Shown here: in pieces, positions 28,936 through 37,589 of the stretch
Numbering within the stretch: position 1 is the stretch's first letter
How the letters are laid out: each line of letters starts with the position of its first letter
From: Thalassospira profundimaris
GTDB lineage: Bacteria > Pseudomonadota > Alphaproteobacteria > Rhodospirillales > Thalassospiraceae
NCBI RefSeq assembly: GCF_003326755.1
Contig: NZ_JPWH01000004.1
Location: forward strand, 124,001 to 188,000
Length of the DNA stretch: 64,000 nt
Direction: 5' to 3'
The notes under the pieces: generated by a model
The model's input: only the letters and a program-made list of their open reading frames with translations
What the model was told of the DNA's origin: nothing
The model's database searches: none
Translations under genes and position numbers: made by a program

Positions 28936-30825
28936 TCAGGCCCCGAGGCCCTTTTCCATCACGCTATCAAGACGGCGGGCAAAGGCGACCGGGTCGGGCA
29001 GGGATTCGCCTTCCAGGATGCGTGCCTGGTCCAGCAAAAGCTGGGCGGCATCTTCTAAAACCGGGGCCTTGGCATCGGCCTTTGCCAGGTCCGAAAGTTT
29101 GCGGATCAGGCTGTGTTTCGGGTTGATTTCCAGGATGCGCGCGCTGACATCGTCAACGCGGTTATGCTGCTTCATCAACCGTTCCATCCGAAGGTCCATG
29201 TCGGTTTCATCGGCAATCAGGCAGCAGGCCGAACTGGTCAAACGGTCTGACTCGCGCACATCCTTCACATTGGTACCCAGCGCAATCTTGATGGCGGCAA
29301 TCAGGGTATCAAGATCGGCATCGTTGACGGCTTTGTCTTCGGTGTCGTCCTTTTTGTCGTCGCTGGCATCATCGGCTTTGACGTCATTCAAATCGGCACC
29401 ACCCCTTGTGACGGATTTGAATTCTTTATCGTCGAATTTGCCAACGGCGGGCATCCAGAATTCATCCACAGGGTCGGTCAGCAGCAGCACTTCAACGCCC
29501 TTGGCGTCAAAACCTTCAAGCTGCGGGCTGCGGCGCAGGGCATCCACATCTTCCCCGCTGATATAATAGATGGCCTTTTGGCCTTCTTTCATGCGGCTGA
29601 CATAATCTTCCAGGCTGCTCCAGCCATCGACCTTCGATGATTTGAAACGTGCCAGTTTCAGGATGCGGTCGCGATTGGTGTAATCCTCGTAAAGGCCTTC
29701 CTTCACGACCGAGCCAAAGGCTTCCCAGAAAGTGTTGTAGCCTTCGACATCCTTTTTGGCACTGCTTTCAAGCTCGGAAAGCAGCTTTTTGGTCAGGCCG
29801 TTTTTGATTTTGGTCAGAAGCGGATGGTCCTGCAGCATTTCGCGCGACACGTTAAGCGGCAGGTCCTGGCTGTCGACCACGCCGGAAACAAACCGCAACC
29901 ACGGCGGCAGCAATTCATCGGCCCCTTCGGTGATGAACACCTTGCGGACGTAAAGCTTCAGATGGCCCTTGCGTGACGGATCATACAAATCGAATGGGCG
30001 CATGGTCGGAATATACAGCAGGCCGGTATATTCAATCGCGCCTTCGGCCTGATAGTGGATGGTTTTCCACGGATCGTCGAACGCATGCGAGCTGTGCTTG
30101 TAGAATTCCTTGTATTGCTCTTCGGTGATTTCCGATTTCGGCCGGGTCCAAAGGGCCGAGGCCTCGTTCAGGGTTTCATCCTCGCCGTCCCCCTTCATCA
30201 AAACAACCGGAATGCCGATATGATCGGAATAGGTTTTGACGATATGGCGCAGGCGGTATTCTTCGGTGAAGTCCTTGGAATCTTCGGTCAGATGCAGGGT
30301 GATTTGCGTGCCATGCCCCTCCATCTCGGCTTCGGCGATGGTATATTCACCCTTGCCGTCCGATGTCCATTTCCAGGCCTGCTCTTCGCCCGCCTTTTTG
30401 GTGGTGACTTCCACCTTGCTGGCCACCATGAAGGCCGAATAAAAGCCGACGCCAAACTGGCCAATCAGATCGACGCTTTTTTTCGCGTCTTTTGCCTGGG
30501 TCATGGCCTCGACAAATTTGGCCGTCCCGGAATTGGCAATCGTGCCCAGATTTTCCACCAGGTCGGTTTTGTTCATGCCAATGCCATTATCGATAATGGT
30601 CAGGACATTACGCACATTGTCCGTCATCAGGCGAATTTTAAACTCGCTGTCTCCGGCAATCAGTTCGGGCTTGCCAATGGCTTCATAGCGCAGCTTGTCA
30701 CACGCATCGGATGCGTTGGAAATGAGTTCGCGCAGGAAGATGTCCTTGTTGGAATAAAGCGAGTGGACAACGATGTCGAGAAGGCGGCTGACCTCTGCCT
30801 CGAACCGCATTTTTTCTTCCGTCAT
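28936..30825 (-). CDS. htpG: Molecular chaperone HtpG (Hsp90)
   Basis: HtpG is the bacterial Hsp90, an ATP-driven cytosolic chaperone. The predicted 629-residue protein has the GHKL ATPase motifs at the N-terminus (ELISNASDACDKLRYE, IIDNGIGMNKTDL, GQFGVGFYSAFMV, GTQITLHL), the middle-domain catalytic Arg region (SREMLQDHPLLTKIK) and the dimerisation C-domain. ATG 30825 (MTEEKMRFEAEV) is the family start, with AGAGG/GGAG upstream; the GTG at 30867 would add 14 atypical residues. No clear heat-shock promoter was confirmed in the 260 bases upstream. Confidence 0.96.
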   Translation of the reverse strand: MTEEKMRFEAEVSRLLDIVVHSLYSNKDIFLRELISNASDACDKLRYEAIGKPELIAGDSEFKIRLMTDNVRNVLTIIDNGIGMNKTDLVENLGTIANSGTAKFVEAMTQAKDAKKSVDLIGQFGVGFYSAFMVASKVEVTTKKAGEEQAWKWTSDGKGEYTIAEAEMEGHGTQITLHLTEDSKDFTEEYRLRHIVKTYSDHIGIPVVLMKGDGEDETLNEASALWTRPKSEITEEQYKEFYKHSSHAFDDPWKTIHYQAEGAIEYTGLLYIPTMRPFDLYDPSRKGHLKLYVRKVFITEGADELLPPWLRFVSGVVDSQDLPLNVSREMLQDHPLLTKIKNGLTKKLLSELESSAKKDVEGYNTFWEAFGSVVKEGLYEDYTNRDRILKLARFKSSKVDGWSSLEDYVSRMKEGQKAIYYISGEDVDALRRSPQLEGFDAKGVEVLLLTDPVDEFWMPAVGKFDDKEFKSVTRGGADLNDVKADDASDDKKDDTEDKAVNDADLDTLIAAIKIALGTNVKDVRESDRLTSSACCLIADETDMDLRMERLMKQHNRVDDVSARILEINPKHSLIRKLSDLAKADAKAPVLEDAAQLLLDQARILEGESLPDPVAFARRLDSVMEKGLGA

Positions 30826-31085
30826 GACCTCTGTTTTCTCCTTTGGGATCAATGGACTTGCCATCACTTTACGAGGATAAAAATATATACCGCGTGATTG
30901 CAGCCTGCTTGATATGCGTCAACACATCTTGCAGCGCAAGCCCTGTATCCTACATCTAAAGGAACACGGTTTTTCCCGGCACCCGTAAAACGGTGTCGAT
31001 CCTGCCCCGGGATGGGCAACATCCCGGATAAAAATGCAAGGTATCATACCTTGTGAACGTCCAAGGCTTAAACAGGAGGCCACAT

Positions 31086-31409
31086 ATGAAGGTTCCCGTG
31101 CAAATCACCTATCGTGATGTTGATCAGTCCGATGCGCTTGACGAGCGTATCCGTTTCAAGGTGGAGAAACTGGAAGAAACCTTCGATCGTATGACATCGT
31201 GTCATGTGGTTATTGAAAAACCCCATTCCTCCCATGCCCGCCCGCAATATTCGGTCCATTTCGGCATTAATGTTCCGGGTAAGGAAATCATGGTCAAGCG
31301 TGATAGCGCGGATCACGCCCACGAGGATGTCTATATCGCCCTTAAAAACAGTTATCAGGCCGCACGTCGCCAACTCAAGGAATATGCCGAAAAAATGCGC
31401 AACCATTAA
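31086..31409 (+). CDS. hpf: Ribosome hibernation promoting factor, short form
   Basis: The predicted 107-residue protein of the HPF/YfiA (sigma-54 modulation) family binds the 30S subunit and helps make inactive 100S ribosomes in stationary phase. It shows the family pattern VQITYRDVDQSDALDERIRFKVEKLEE, then HVVIEKPHSS and a DVYIALKNSYQAARRQLKEY helix. There is no C-terminal dimerisation domain, so it is the short form. ATG 31086 follows CAGGAGGCCACAT. It is convergent with the FMN reductase gene. The window also has an RMF-like domain protein at 7444. Confidence 0.92.
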   Translation: MKVPVQITYRDVDQSDALDERIRFKVEKLEETFDRMTSCHVVIEKPHSSHARPQYSVHFGINVPGKEIMVKRDSADHAHEDVYIALKNSYQAARRQLKEYAEKMRNH

Positions 31410-31454
31410 ACCGGTCGGTATCAGAATCATTCCCTAACGGGTTGTGAAAGGACA

Positions 31455-31486
31455 GGGGCGGCGATGATGCCGCCCCGTTGTTGTTT
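31455..31486 (+). terminator. Terminator after hpf
   Basis: GGGGCGGC/GCCGCCCC (31455-31462 with 31469-31476) is followed by GTTGTTGTTTT. The T-run is interrupted, so strength is uncertain. Confidence 0.6.
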
Positions 31487-31576
31487 TCGGGGGCCGGTGC
31501 CGGCTGGTTGTCATTTTGGCACGCGGGCCTCGTGGAACCCGGACACCGGGTTTGGGCAATGCAATGGCGGCGATCA

Positions 31577-32209
31577 TCAGGCAAACTGGTTCTGCAGCGC
31601 GCCAGACAGACCATGTGCTGTATGTGTTTCCGTTATGGCAGATTGTTCAAGCGTTCGCAGGGGCAGGCGTGCCTCGCGCAGGGCACGGGCCCACCATTTC
31701 AGATCGTCAAGCTGCCTTTGTACCGCCAGTTTCGCATTTGCCAGGTCATGGGGACGGCCATGATCGTCAAAACAGTCCCAGACATTGGCAAAGCTGACGG
31801 TTTCGCGAATGGTGGCGACATGCAGTTCGCCAAATACATTGCGCAATTGCTCGGCAGCACGCAGCCCACCGGAAATGCCGCCATAGGTAATGAATCCGGC
31901 TGGTTTGCGATGCCATTCCTCCCGTGCCGAATCGATCAGCAATTTCAGTTCACCGGTAAAGCTGTGGTTGTATTCCGGCGTGATAATCAGATAGGCGTCG
32001 GCTTCGGCAATGGCAGGGCGAATTTGGCTGCTGGCGGGGCTGTTAATCCGTCCCCCCTGAGGGGCATGTTTGATCTGGGCGGGGTCGATGGTTTCAATGA
32101 GAAAATCACCATCCTCCAGAATGATCGGAACCAGCCAGTTCGCGATGGTATCGCAAAATCGACTTTTGCCAGCACTGCCATACACGATTGCCAGATTCAA
32201 ACGTTCCAT
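31577..32209 (-). CDS. NADPH-dependent FMN reductase-like flavoprotein
   Basis: The predicted 210-residue flavodoxin-fold reductase has the FMN phosphate loop LAIVYGSAGKSRFCD at the N-terminus and the family motif ITPEYNHSFTGELKLLID at ~78. A further GGISGGLRAAEQLR loop is at ~112. Such enzymes reduce quinones, azo dyes or chromate. ATG 32209 follows GAGGATGCAAGG. It is divergent from soxR with a 97-base gap containing a SoxR-box-like dyad, so it is a likely SoxR target and acts in redox-cycling stress. Confidence 0.88.
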   Translation of the reverse strand: MERLNLAIVYGSAGKSRFCDTIANWLVPIILEDGDFLIETIDPAQIKHAPQGGRINSPASSQIRPAIAEADAYLIITPEYNHSFTGELKLLIDSAREEWHRKPAGFITYGGISGGLRAAEQLRNVFGELHVATIRETVSFANVWDCFDDHGRPHDLANAKLAVQRQLDDLKWWARALREARLPLRTLEQSAITETHTAHGLSGALQNQFA

Positions 32210-32251
32210 CCTTGCATCCTCTGTTTTTTGTTCAGGGATACCTTTTCTAAA

Positions 32252-32271
32252 ACCTCAACATATATTCAGGT
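32252..32271. promoter_or_regulatory. Candidate SoxR operator
   Basis: The 20-bp imperfect dyad ACCTCAAC-ATAT-ATTCAGGT (6 of 8 paired arm positions) lies between the divergent soxR and FMN reductase genes. The CCTCAA half matches the half-site of known SoxR boxes. MerR-family operators normally sit in an over-long promoter spacer. Confidence 0.5.
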
Positions 32272-32306
32272 CAAGTGAATTTATGTTTCTTGCGACGAGA
32301 TAAAAA

Positions 32307-32798
32307 ATGACCGCAGAAAAATCAGTATCCGGCCCGGCAAATGGTGCGGTTTTATCGGTTGGTGACGTGGCGGCGCGCACGGGTGTGGCGGTTTCGGCGA
32401 TCCATTTCTATGAACGTCAGGGATTGATCCACAGCATTCGGACCCAGGGAAACCAGCGGCGTTTCAATCGGGGTGTTTTACGCCGGATCGGCATTATCAA
32501 GGTGGCACAGCGCACGGGCATCCCGTTAAACGAAATTCGCGAAGCCCTTTCCAGCTTGCCAATTGATCGCCCGCCAAGTGCACGGGACTGGCGCAATCTG
32601 TCGTCGCGCTGGCGTGATGATTTGAACACCCGTATCGAACAGCTCACCCGTTTGCGCGATCAGTTGGGAACCTGCATCGGGTGTGGTTGTTTGTCGCTGT
32701 CGGATTGTCCGTTGCGCAACCCTGACGATTATCTGGCCCGTGACGGGGCGGGGGCGCGTTTGCTTGAAAGCGGTGGCCACGACGAAGGCGCAACCTGA
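32307..32798 (+). CDS. soxR: Redox-sensing transcriptional regulator SoxR
   Basis: The predicted 163-residue MerR-family activator senses redox-active compounds through a [2Fe-2S] cluster. It has the winged helix-turn-helix at ~17-85 ([24 protein letters not shown]), a dimerisation helix, and the diagnostic four-Cys cluster motif [17 protein letters not shown] at ~128. ATG 32307 is used, with only a weak AGATAAAAA before it. It is divergent from the flavoprotein gene at 31577, as is common for SoxR targets. Confidence 0.94.
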   Translation: MTAEKSVSGPANGAVLSVGDVAARTGVAVSAIHFYERQGLIHSIRTQGNQRRFNRGVLRRIGIIKVAQRTGIPLNEIREALSSLPIDRPPSARDWRNLSSRWRDDLNTRIEQLTRLRDQLGTCIGCGCLSLSDCPLRNPDDYLARDGAGARLLESGGHDEGAT

Positions 32799-32958
32799 CA
32801 TGACTTAATGCCTGGCTGGGGCAGGGTGGAAAATGCTCCGGGACTCGGTGTTTTATTCCGGGTAGCGGGCTCAATGCTTGACTTCGACGGGGCAAAGTGT
32901 TGAAAAGCCCAAAGACCGGTGGTTTCCGTGTCCGGTAGCCACCTGCTGGAAGAGTTTT

Positions 32959-35871
32959 ATGCAGATTTCAACCCGATCAGGTCCCCGTATCCTTGCCGTT
33001 CTGGGGCCAACCAACACCGGCAAGACCCATCTGGCAATGGAACGGATGTTGGCGCATACCACGGGTATGATCGGCTTTCCGTTGCGCCTGCTGGCGCGGG
33101 AAAACTATGACCGTGCCGTTGCCAAGGTTGGCAAGGGGGCCGTGGCCCTGATCACCGGGGAAGAACGCATTTTGCCGCCGCGTGCGCGCTATTATCTGTG
33201 CACGGTCGAGGCCATGCCGGTCAATATGCCGGTCGATTTCATGGCGATTGACGAAATCCAGATGTGCGCGGACCCGGAACGGGGCCATGTCTTTACCGAC
33301 CGCTTGCTGCATGCCCGTGGGCGCTATGAAACCATGTTTATGGGGGCGGCAACCATTCGCCCGGTGATTCGCCAGCTTGTCGACAATGTCGAATTTGACA
33401 CAAGGGCGCGGTTTTCGACTCTCAGCTATTCCGGCCCGAAAAAAATTCAGCGATTGCCCGCACAGTCCGCCGTGGTGACATTTTCCGCCCAGGAAGTCTA
33501 TGCCGTGGCCGAACTGGTGCGCCGCCAGAAGGGCGGGGCGGCAGTGGTATTGGGCGCACTCAGCCCGCGAACGCGCAATGCCCAGGTCGAGATGTTTCAG
33601 AACGGCGATGTTGAACATCTGATAGCGACCGATGCCATTGGCATGGGGCTGAACCTGGATTTGCAGCATGTCGCCTTTGCGGCCCTGTCCAAATTTGACG
33701 GGCAGTTTCATCGCAATCTGAGTGCTGCCGAAACAGCCCAGATTGCCGGGCGCGCCGGCCGGCACATGAATGACGGCACCTTTGGCGTGACCGGCAACCT
33801 GAGCGGCATTGATCCCGATATTATTGAACAGATCGAAGCCCACGAATTTGATGCACTGACAAAGGTTTACTGGCGATCCGCCCGGCCCGATTTCCGGTCG
33901 GTTGAAGGATTGCAGAAATCATTGCGTCGCCTGCCTGACAACCCGACGCTGATCCGGGTGCGCGAGCCGGTGGACGAGATCATGCTTGATCATTTGTCGC
34001 ATAGCGAAGACATAGCGCGTATTACCCGTTCGCCCGACCGGGTAAGGCTGTTATGGGAAGTTTGCCAGATTCCGGACTTCCGAAATATCCATACTGACGC
34101 CCATCCGCGCCTGCTTGCATCCATCTACAAATTCCTCTGTCAGCCAAAAAGCAGGCTGCCAACGGACTGGATGGGCGAACAAGTCTTGCGTATGGATCGT
34201 TATGATGGTGATATTGATCAGTTATCTTCACGGCTCGCGGGGATTCGCGTCTGGACATATGTTTCGCACAAGCATAGCTGGCTTGATGACGCGAATCATT
34301 GGCAGGAGCGTACGCGCGCCATTGAGGATAAGCTGTCAGATGTGCTACATGAACGGTTGACCCAAAGGTTTGTGGATCGCCGGACCTCGGTTTTATTGAA
34401 AAGTCTCAAGGACAAGTCTGAACTCATGTCTACCATCACTGCGAATGGTGAAGTCCAGGTCGAAGGTGAATTCGTCGGCCGATTGGAAGGATTCCGTTTC
34501 ATTGCCGATGAAACAGATGCCGCTTTTGAAGGCAAGGCAATTGCCAGTGCAGCCCGTCGTGCACTGAGTGGTGAAATTGCCCAGCGTGTCAAAACACTGG
34601 AAACCGATGAAGATGGCCAGTTCGCCGTGAATGGCAAACTGGAGATCCTGTGGAACGGTGCGCCGGTCGGTACCCTTAAAAAGGGCGATACGGTGTTAAG
34701 CCCGGAAATCAGCGTCATCGACAGCGAATTTTTTGATGGCCCCACGCGCGAACGCGTGCGCGCGCGGTTGCAGACATGGCTCAACAGCCATATCGAAACC
34801 CGTCTTAAAATGCTGACCCGCTTGCGCGATTGTCAGCTTACCGGGCCTATTCGGGGTCTGTTGTTCCAGCTTAACGAAGGTTTGGGCTGTGTGCCACGTT
34901 CGGAACTTGAAAGCCTGATCAAGGATCTGAGTGACGAAGACCGCAAGGCGCTGGCAAAACTGGGTGTGCGCCTGGGCGTGGAAACGGTTCATGTGCTTGA
35001 TGCCTTAAAGCCGGACCCCGTTGAACTGCGCGGTATTTTGTGGGCTGTTTCGCGTGAATTGGAAGAATTGCCCGAATTGCCGCCGGCTGGCCGCACCTCG
35101 GTTCCCAATGATCGCAGCAATTCCAAGGGCTTTTACCTGGCCGCTGGCTATATGCCGGTGGGGCCACTTGCGGCCCGCGTTGACATGCTGGAGCGTTTTG
35201 CCGCCCTGTTGCGCCAGAAAGCCCGTGAAAATGATGGCAAAGTGCGCCCTGATCCCGATCTGCTCTCGCTTTTGGGCTGCACGGTTGAACAGGCCGAAGG
35301 CGTGTTTACCGCGCTTGGCTGGCGGGCAGAGATTGTGAAGGTCAAAAAGGCCCCGGCTGTAGCTGAAGCACCTGCAGCCGAGGTTGCAGACAGTGCCAAA
35401 AGTGCTGAAGGCGATAAAACGGCTGAAAATGCTGAAATTGCCACGGCGGGCGAATCGGAAACTTCTGTTGTCACCGAAACACCGGTTGCGACCGATGCGG
35501 CAAATACGGCGGAGGCATCGGCTCAAGCCCCTGCCGCAACGACCGAATCGGCTGATGATGCGGCAAGCGGTGAAGACGAGTATGAAGAAGTTAAATTCTT
35601 CGTTCGGGTTGATCGTCGCAAACGCCATAACCCCGGCCAGAATGCCCGGGGTGCGCGTCATAACCAGCAGGCTGCTGGCGAAGGTCGTGGTGCTGGAAAT
35701 CGTGGGGGCCAGAAGGGCGGGCCGCGCCATGCCAAGGGCGGGCCGAAATCGGGTGCCAAGGGCAATGGGCCGCGTTCCGGTGGCAAACCGCAGGCGGCAG
35801 CCAAGAACAATCAGATCAACGAAGATTCGCCCTTTGCCAAGCTTAAGGAAATGCTGGCCGCAAAAGGATAA
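32959..35871 (+). CDS. SUV3-like DEAD/DExH RNA helicase
   Basis: The predicted 970-residue ATP-dependent helicase has motif I GPTNTGKTHLAMERM, motif II as DEIQ (FMAIDEIQMCADPERGH), motif III MGAAT and motif VI QIAGRAGRHM. This is the SUV3/mitochondrial-degradosome type found in alphaproteobacteria. The C-terminal ~170 residues (from about 800) are disordered: Ala/Glu-rich, then a Gly/Arg/Lys-rich run (ARGARHNQQAAGEGRGAG...) likely to bind RNA. ATG 32959 follows GGAAGAG; an upstream TTG frame to 32878 has no site. The S4 gene follows 86 bases later. The role in RNA turnover is inferred from the family. Confidence 0.88.
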   Translation: MQISTRSGPRILAVLGPTNTGKTHLAMERMLAHTTGMIGFPLRLLARENYDRAVAKVGKGAVALITGEERILPPRARYYLCTVEAMPVNMPVDFMAIDEIQMCADPERGHVFTDRLLHARGRYETMFMGAATIRPVIRQLVDNVEFDTRARFSTLSYSGPKKIQRLPAQSAVVTFSAQEVYAVAELVRRQKGGAAVVLGALSPRTRNAQVEMFQNGDVEHLIATDAIGMGLNLDLQHVAFAALSKFDGQFHRNLSAAETAQIAGRAGRHMNDGTFGVTGNLSGIDPDIIEQIEAHEFDALTKVYWRSARPDFRSVEGLQKSLRRLPDNPTLIRVREPVDEIMLDHLSHSEDIARITRSPDRVRLLWEVCQIPDFRNIHTDAHPRLLASIYKFLCQPKSRLPTDWMGEQVLRMDRYDGDIDQLSSRLAGIRVWTYVSHKHSWLDDANHWQERTRAIEDKLSDVLHERLTQRFVDRRTSVLLKSLKDKSELMSTITANGEVQVEGEFVGRLEGFRFIADETDAAFEGKAIASAARRALSGEIAQRVKTLETDEDGQFAVNGKLEILWNGAPVGTLKKGDTVLSPEISVIDSEFFDGPTRERVRARLQTWLNSHIETRLKMLTRLRDCQLTGPIRGLLFQLNEGLGCVPRSELESLIKDLSDEDRKALAKLGVRLGVETVHVLDALKPDPVELRGILWAVSRELEELPELPPAGRTSVPNDRSNSKGFYLAAGYMPVGPLAARVDMLERFAALLRQKARENDGKVRPDPDLLSLLGCTVEQAEGVFTALGWRAEIVKVKKAPAVAEAPAAEVADSAKSAEGDKTAENAEIATAGESETSVVTETPVATDAANTAEASAQAPAATTESADDAASGEDEYEEVKFFVRVDRRKRHNPGQNARGARHNQQAAGEGRGAGNRGGQKGGPRHAKGGPKSGAKGNGPRSGGKPQAAAKNNQINEDSPFAKLKEMLAAKG

Positions 35872-35957
35872 TTCCTGGTCGGCAGCATCAAACTGAATAT
35901 CGGCCTGTTGTGGAAACGCAGCAGGCCGAAACTGTTTATAAACGGGAATTGCGTGCC

Positions 35958-36371
35958 ATGATGTCTGATCCGGAAGGTGGAAAAATCCGCATTGATAAAT
36001 GGTTGTGGTATGCGCGGTTTTTTAAAACCCGCTCGCTTGCCAGCAAGGCCTGCCAGGGCGGGCATATTGTGCTGAATGGAACAACCGTTTCCAAGGCCAG
36101 TGTTGCGGTGGGTCCGGGGGACCGACTCCAGTTTTTCCAGGGGCCGCATATTCGCATTGTTGAAATTGTGGCTGTGGGCATCCGCCGTGGGCCCGCCCCG
36201 GAAGCCCAGGCCCTGTATGCGGACCATTCACCACCCCGGATTAAAAAAGCCGACGCCAATGCCGATATTCGCACGGCTGAAGTGGCCGTGCGCGAAACAG
36301 GTAGCGGCCGCCCCACCAAGGCCGAAAGACGCGCCCTGGATCGTTTGCGTGGCGATGGCGGCCCGGATTGA
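35958..36371 (+). CDS. S4-domain RNA-binding protein (HslR/Hsp15-like)
   Basis: The predicted 137-residue protein starts with an S4 domain (IRIDKWLWYARFFKTRSLASKACQGGHIVLNG) of the Hsp15 type, which in E. coli binds stalled 50S subunits. It then has VGPGDRLQF and a basic tail (RPTKAERRALDRLRG). ATG 35958, with ATG 35961 next, follows CGGGAATTGCG; the GTG at 35910 lacks a ribosome site. It is probably cotranscribed with the helicase gene upstream. The exact ribosomal role is inferred. Confidence 0.85.
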   Translation: MMSDPEGGKIRIDKWLWYARFFKTRSLASKACQGGHIVLNGTTVSKASVAVGPGDRLQFFQGPHIRIVEIVAVGIRRGPAPEAQALYADHSPPRIKKADANADIRTAEVAVRETGSGRPTKAERRALDRLRGDGGPD

Positions 36372-36573
36372 TCGCCGGAAACATGTTTTCTGTTGCCTGT
36401 GTGAACGGGCGATTCGGTAAAATGCGGCCATGTTGCGGTCGAAAGAGCGTTGACTTTGCAGGCGTCGCCGCTTATCCACTGCGATCTTGCGTTCCAATTT
36501 GATGCCGCGTGTGACAAAACCCGCCGCGATTGCCGGATTTCGGCGAAAAACGGCCTAAATGGCGGTGGCGTGA

Positions 36574-36602
36574 TTGACAGCGCAAGTGGGAAGCCCTATA
36601 CA
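36574..36602 (+). promoter_or_regulatory. Sigma-70 promoter of rpmH
   Basis: A consensus TTGACA at 36574-36579 and TATACA at 36597-36602 are separated by 17 bases, about 50 bases upstream of the rpmH start. It is the clearest housekeeping promoter in the window. Confidence 0.8.
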
Positions 36603-36652
36603 GCGGACCTCGAATTTTATTGGATTACCTTCATTAGAACGGAGTATGTGCA

Positions 36653-36787
36653 GTGAAACGCACCTACCAGCCCAGCAAACTCGTCCGGAAACGCCGCCAC
36701 GGCTTCCGTTCCCGCAACGCGACCGTCGGTGGCCGCCGCGTGATTACCGCACGCCGCGCCAAGGGCCGCAAGCGTCTGTCGGCCTGA
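36653..36787 (+). CDS. rpmH: 50S ribosomal protein L34
   Basis: The predicted 44-residue, very basic protein [20 protein letters not shown]... is a full-length L34, a component of the large ribosomal subunit. Its GTG start at 36653 follows CGGAG by eight bases. It begins the conserved rpmH-rnpA-yidD-yidC block; rnpA starts 4 bases after its stop. Confidence 0.97.
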   Translation: MKRTYQPSKLVRKRRHGFRSRNATVGGRRVITARRAKGRKRLSA

Positions 36788-36791
36788 TCTT

Positions 36792-37250
36792 GTGACCGTT
36801 ACGGTGGAACGCCTGAAAAAGCGTGCGGAGTTTCTTCGTGTCGCCGGGACCCGCCGTAAATGGGTTACAGATGGTTTGATCCTGCAAGGTGCACCGCGCC
36901 CCGGGGTCCAGCCAGAAGACCAAAGCGCCGGAGAAGACCGTTTCGCCCGAATCGGTTTTACCGTCACCAAAAAGGTGGGCAAGGCCGTCGTACGCAATCG
37001 CGTTCGGCGGCGTTTGCGTGCTGTCGCCGACCTGTTGGCACCTGAAATGGCTTTGCCCGGCTGGGATTATGTCGTGATTGGACGGCAGCAAACCATCGAG
37101 CGGCCCTTTGATGCCCTGGTCGAGGACATGAGAACTGCCTTGCGGCGTATACCTGACGCCAAACCATCCTCTGCTGACCGATCGCGCCCTGCACGGGGCC
37201 GGGGCAAGGCACGAGGGGGGCCGCGTCAGGCGGGAGGGTCGGTAAAATGA
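36792..37250 (+). CDS. rnpA: Ribonuclease P protein component
   Basis: The predicted 152-residue basic protein is the protein subunit of RNase P, which matures tRNA 5' ends. It shows the N-terminal [15 protein letters not shown] helix and the signature [19 protein letters not shown] (the RNR motif) at ~60. It is longer than the usual ~120 residues through an insert near 38-55 and a basic Arg/Gly-rich tail. The GTG start at 36792 lies 4 bases after rpmH. Its stop overlaps the yidD start (ATGA). Confidence 0.95.
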   Translation: MTVTVERLKKRAEFLRVAGTRRKWVTDGLILQGAPRPGVQPEDQSAGEDRFARIGFTVTKKVGKAVVRNRVRRRLRAVADLLAPEMALPGWDYVVIGRQQTIERPFDALVEDMRTALRRIPDAKPSSADRSRPARGRGKARGGPRQAGGSVK

Positions 37251-37537
37251 GTCCTCTTGCACGCCTCATGCAACTTGCCGTTCGCGGTTATCAGCTTTTT
37301 TTATCTCCCTATGTTGGGTGGCAATGTCGTTACCAGCCAACCTGCTCGGCCTACATGATGGAGGCTCTGGCGAAACATGGGGCATTGAAAGGCGGCTGGA
37401 TCGGGTTTAAACGGATCATGCGCTGCCATCCTTGGGGCGGACATGGTTATGATCCCGTTCCCGATTGTGGTTGCGAACGCAAAGAGGCGCCGCCGGACAG
37501 AGACCCTCGGTCCTCGGCGCTTTCGTCATATAGATAG
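37247..37537 (+). CDS. yidD: Membrane protein insertion efficiency factor YidD
   Basis: The predicted 96-residue protein has the YidD signature: [27 protein letters not shown], then [23 protein letters not shown] with conserved Cys. It sits at the inner face of the membrane and aids YidC-dependent insertion. It overlaps rnpA by 4 bases and precedes yidC by 52 bases. Confidence 0.96.
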   Translation: MSPLARLMQLAVRGYQLFLSPYVGWQCRYQPTCSAYMMEALAKHGALKGGWIGFKRIMRCHPWGGHGYDPVPDCGCERKEAPPDRDPRSSALSSYR

Positions 37538-37589
37538 AATAAACAGCCGGTCAGGCCCCGTGGCCGCCGGACGAAAGCGGAAAGAGGCG

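Noticed and set aside
30826-31085. Possible heat-shock (RpoH) promoter upstream of htpG
   Set aside because: TTGACG and TATATA-like boxes on the minus strand are too far apart (about 27 bases) to form a usual promoter, and no better pair was found.
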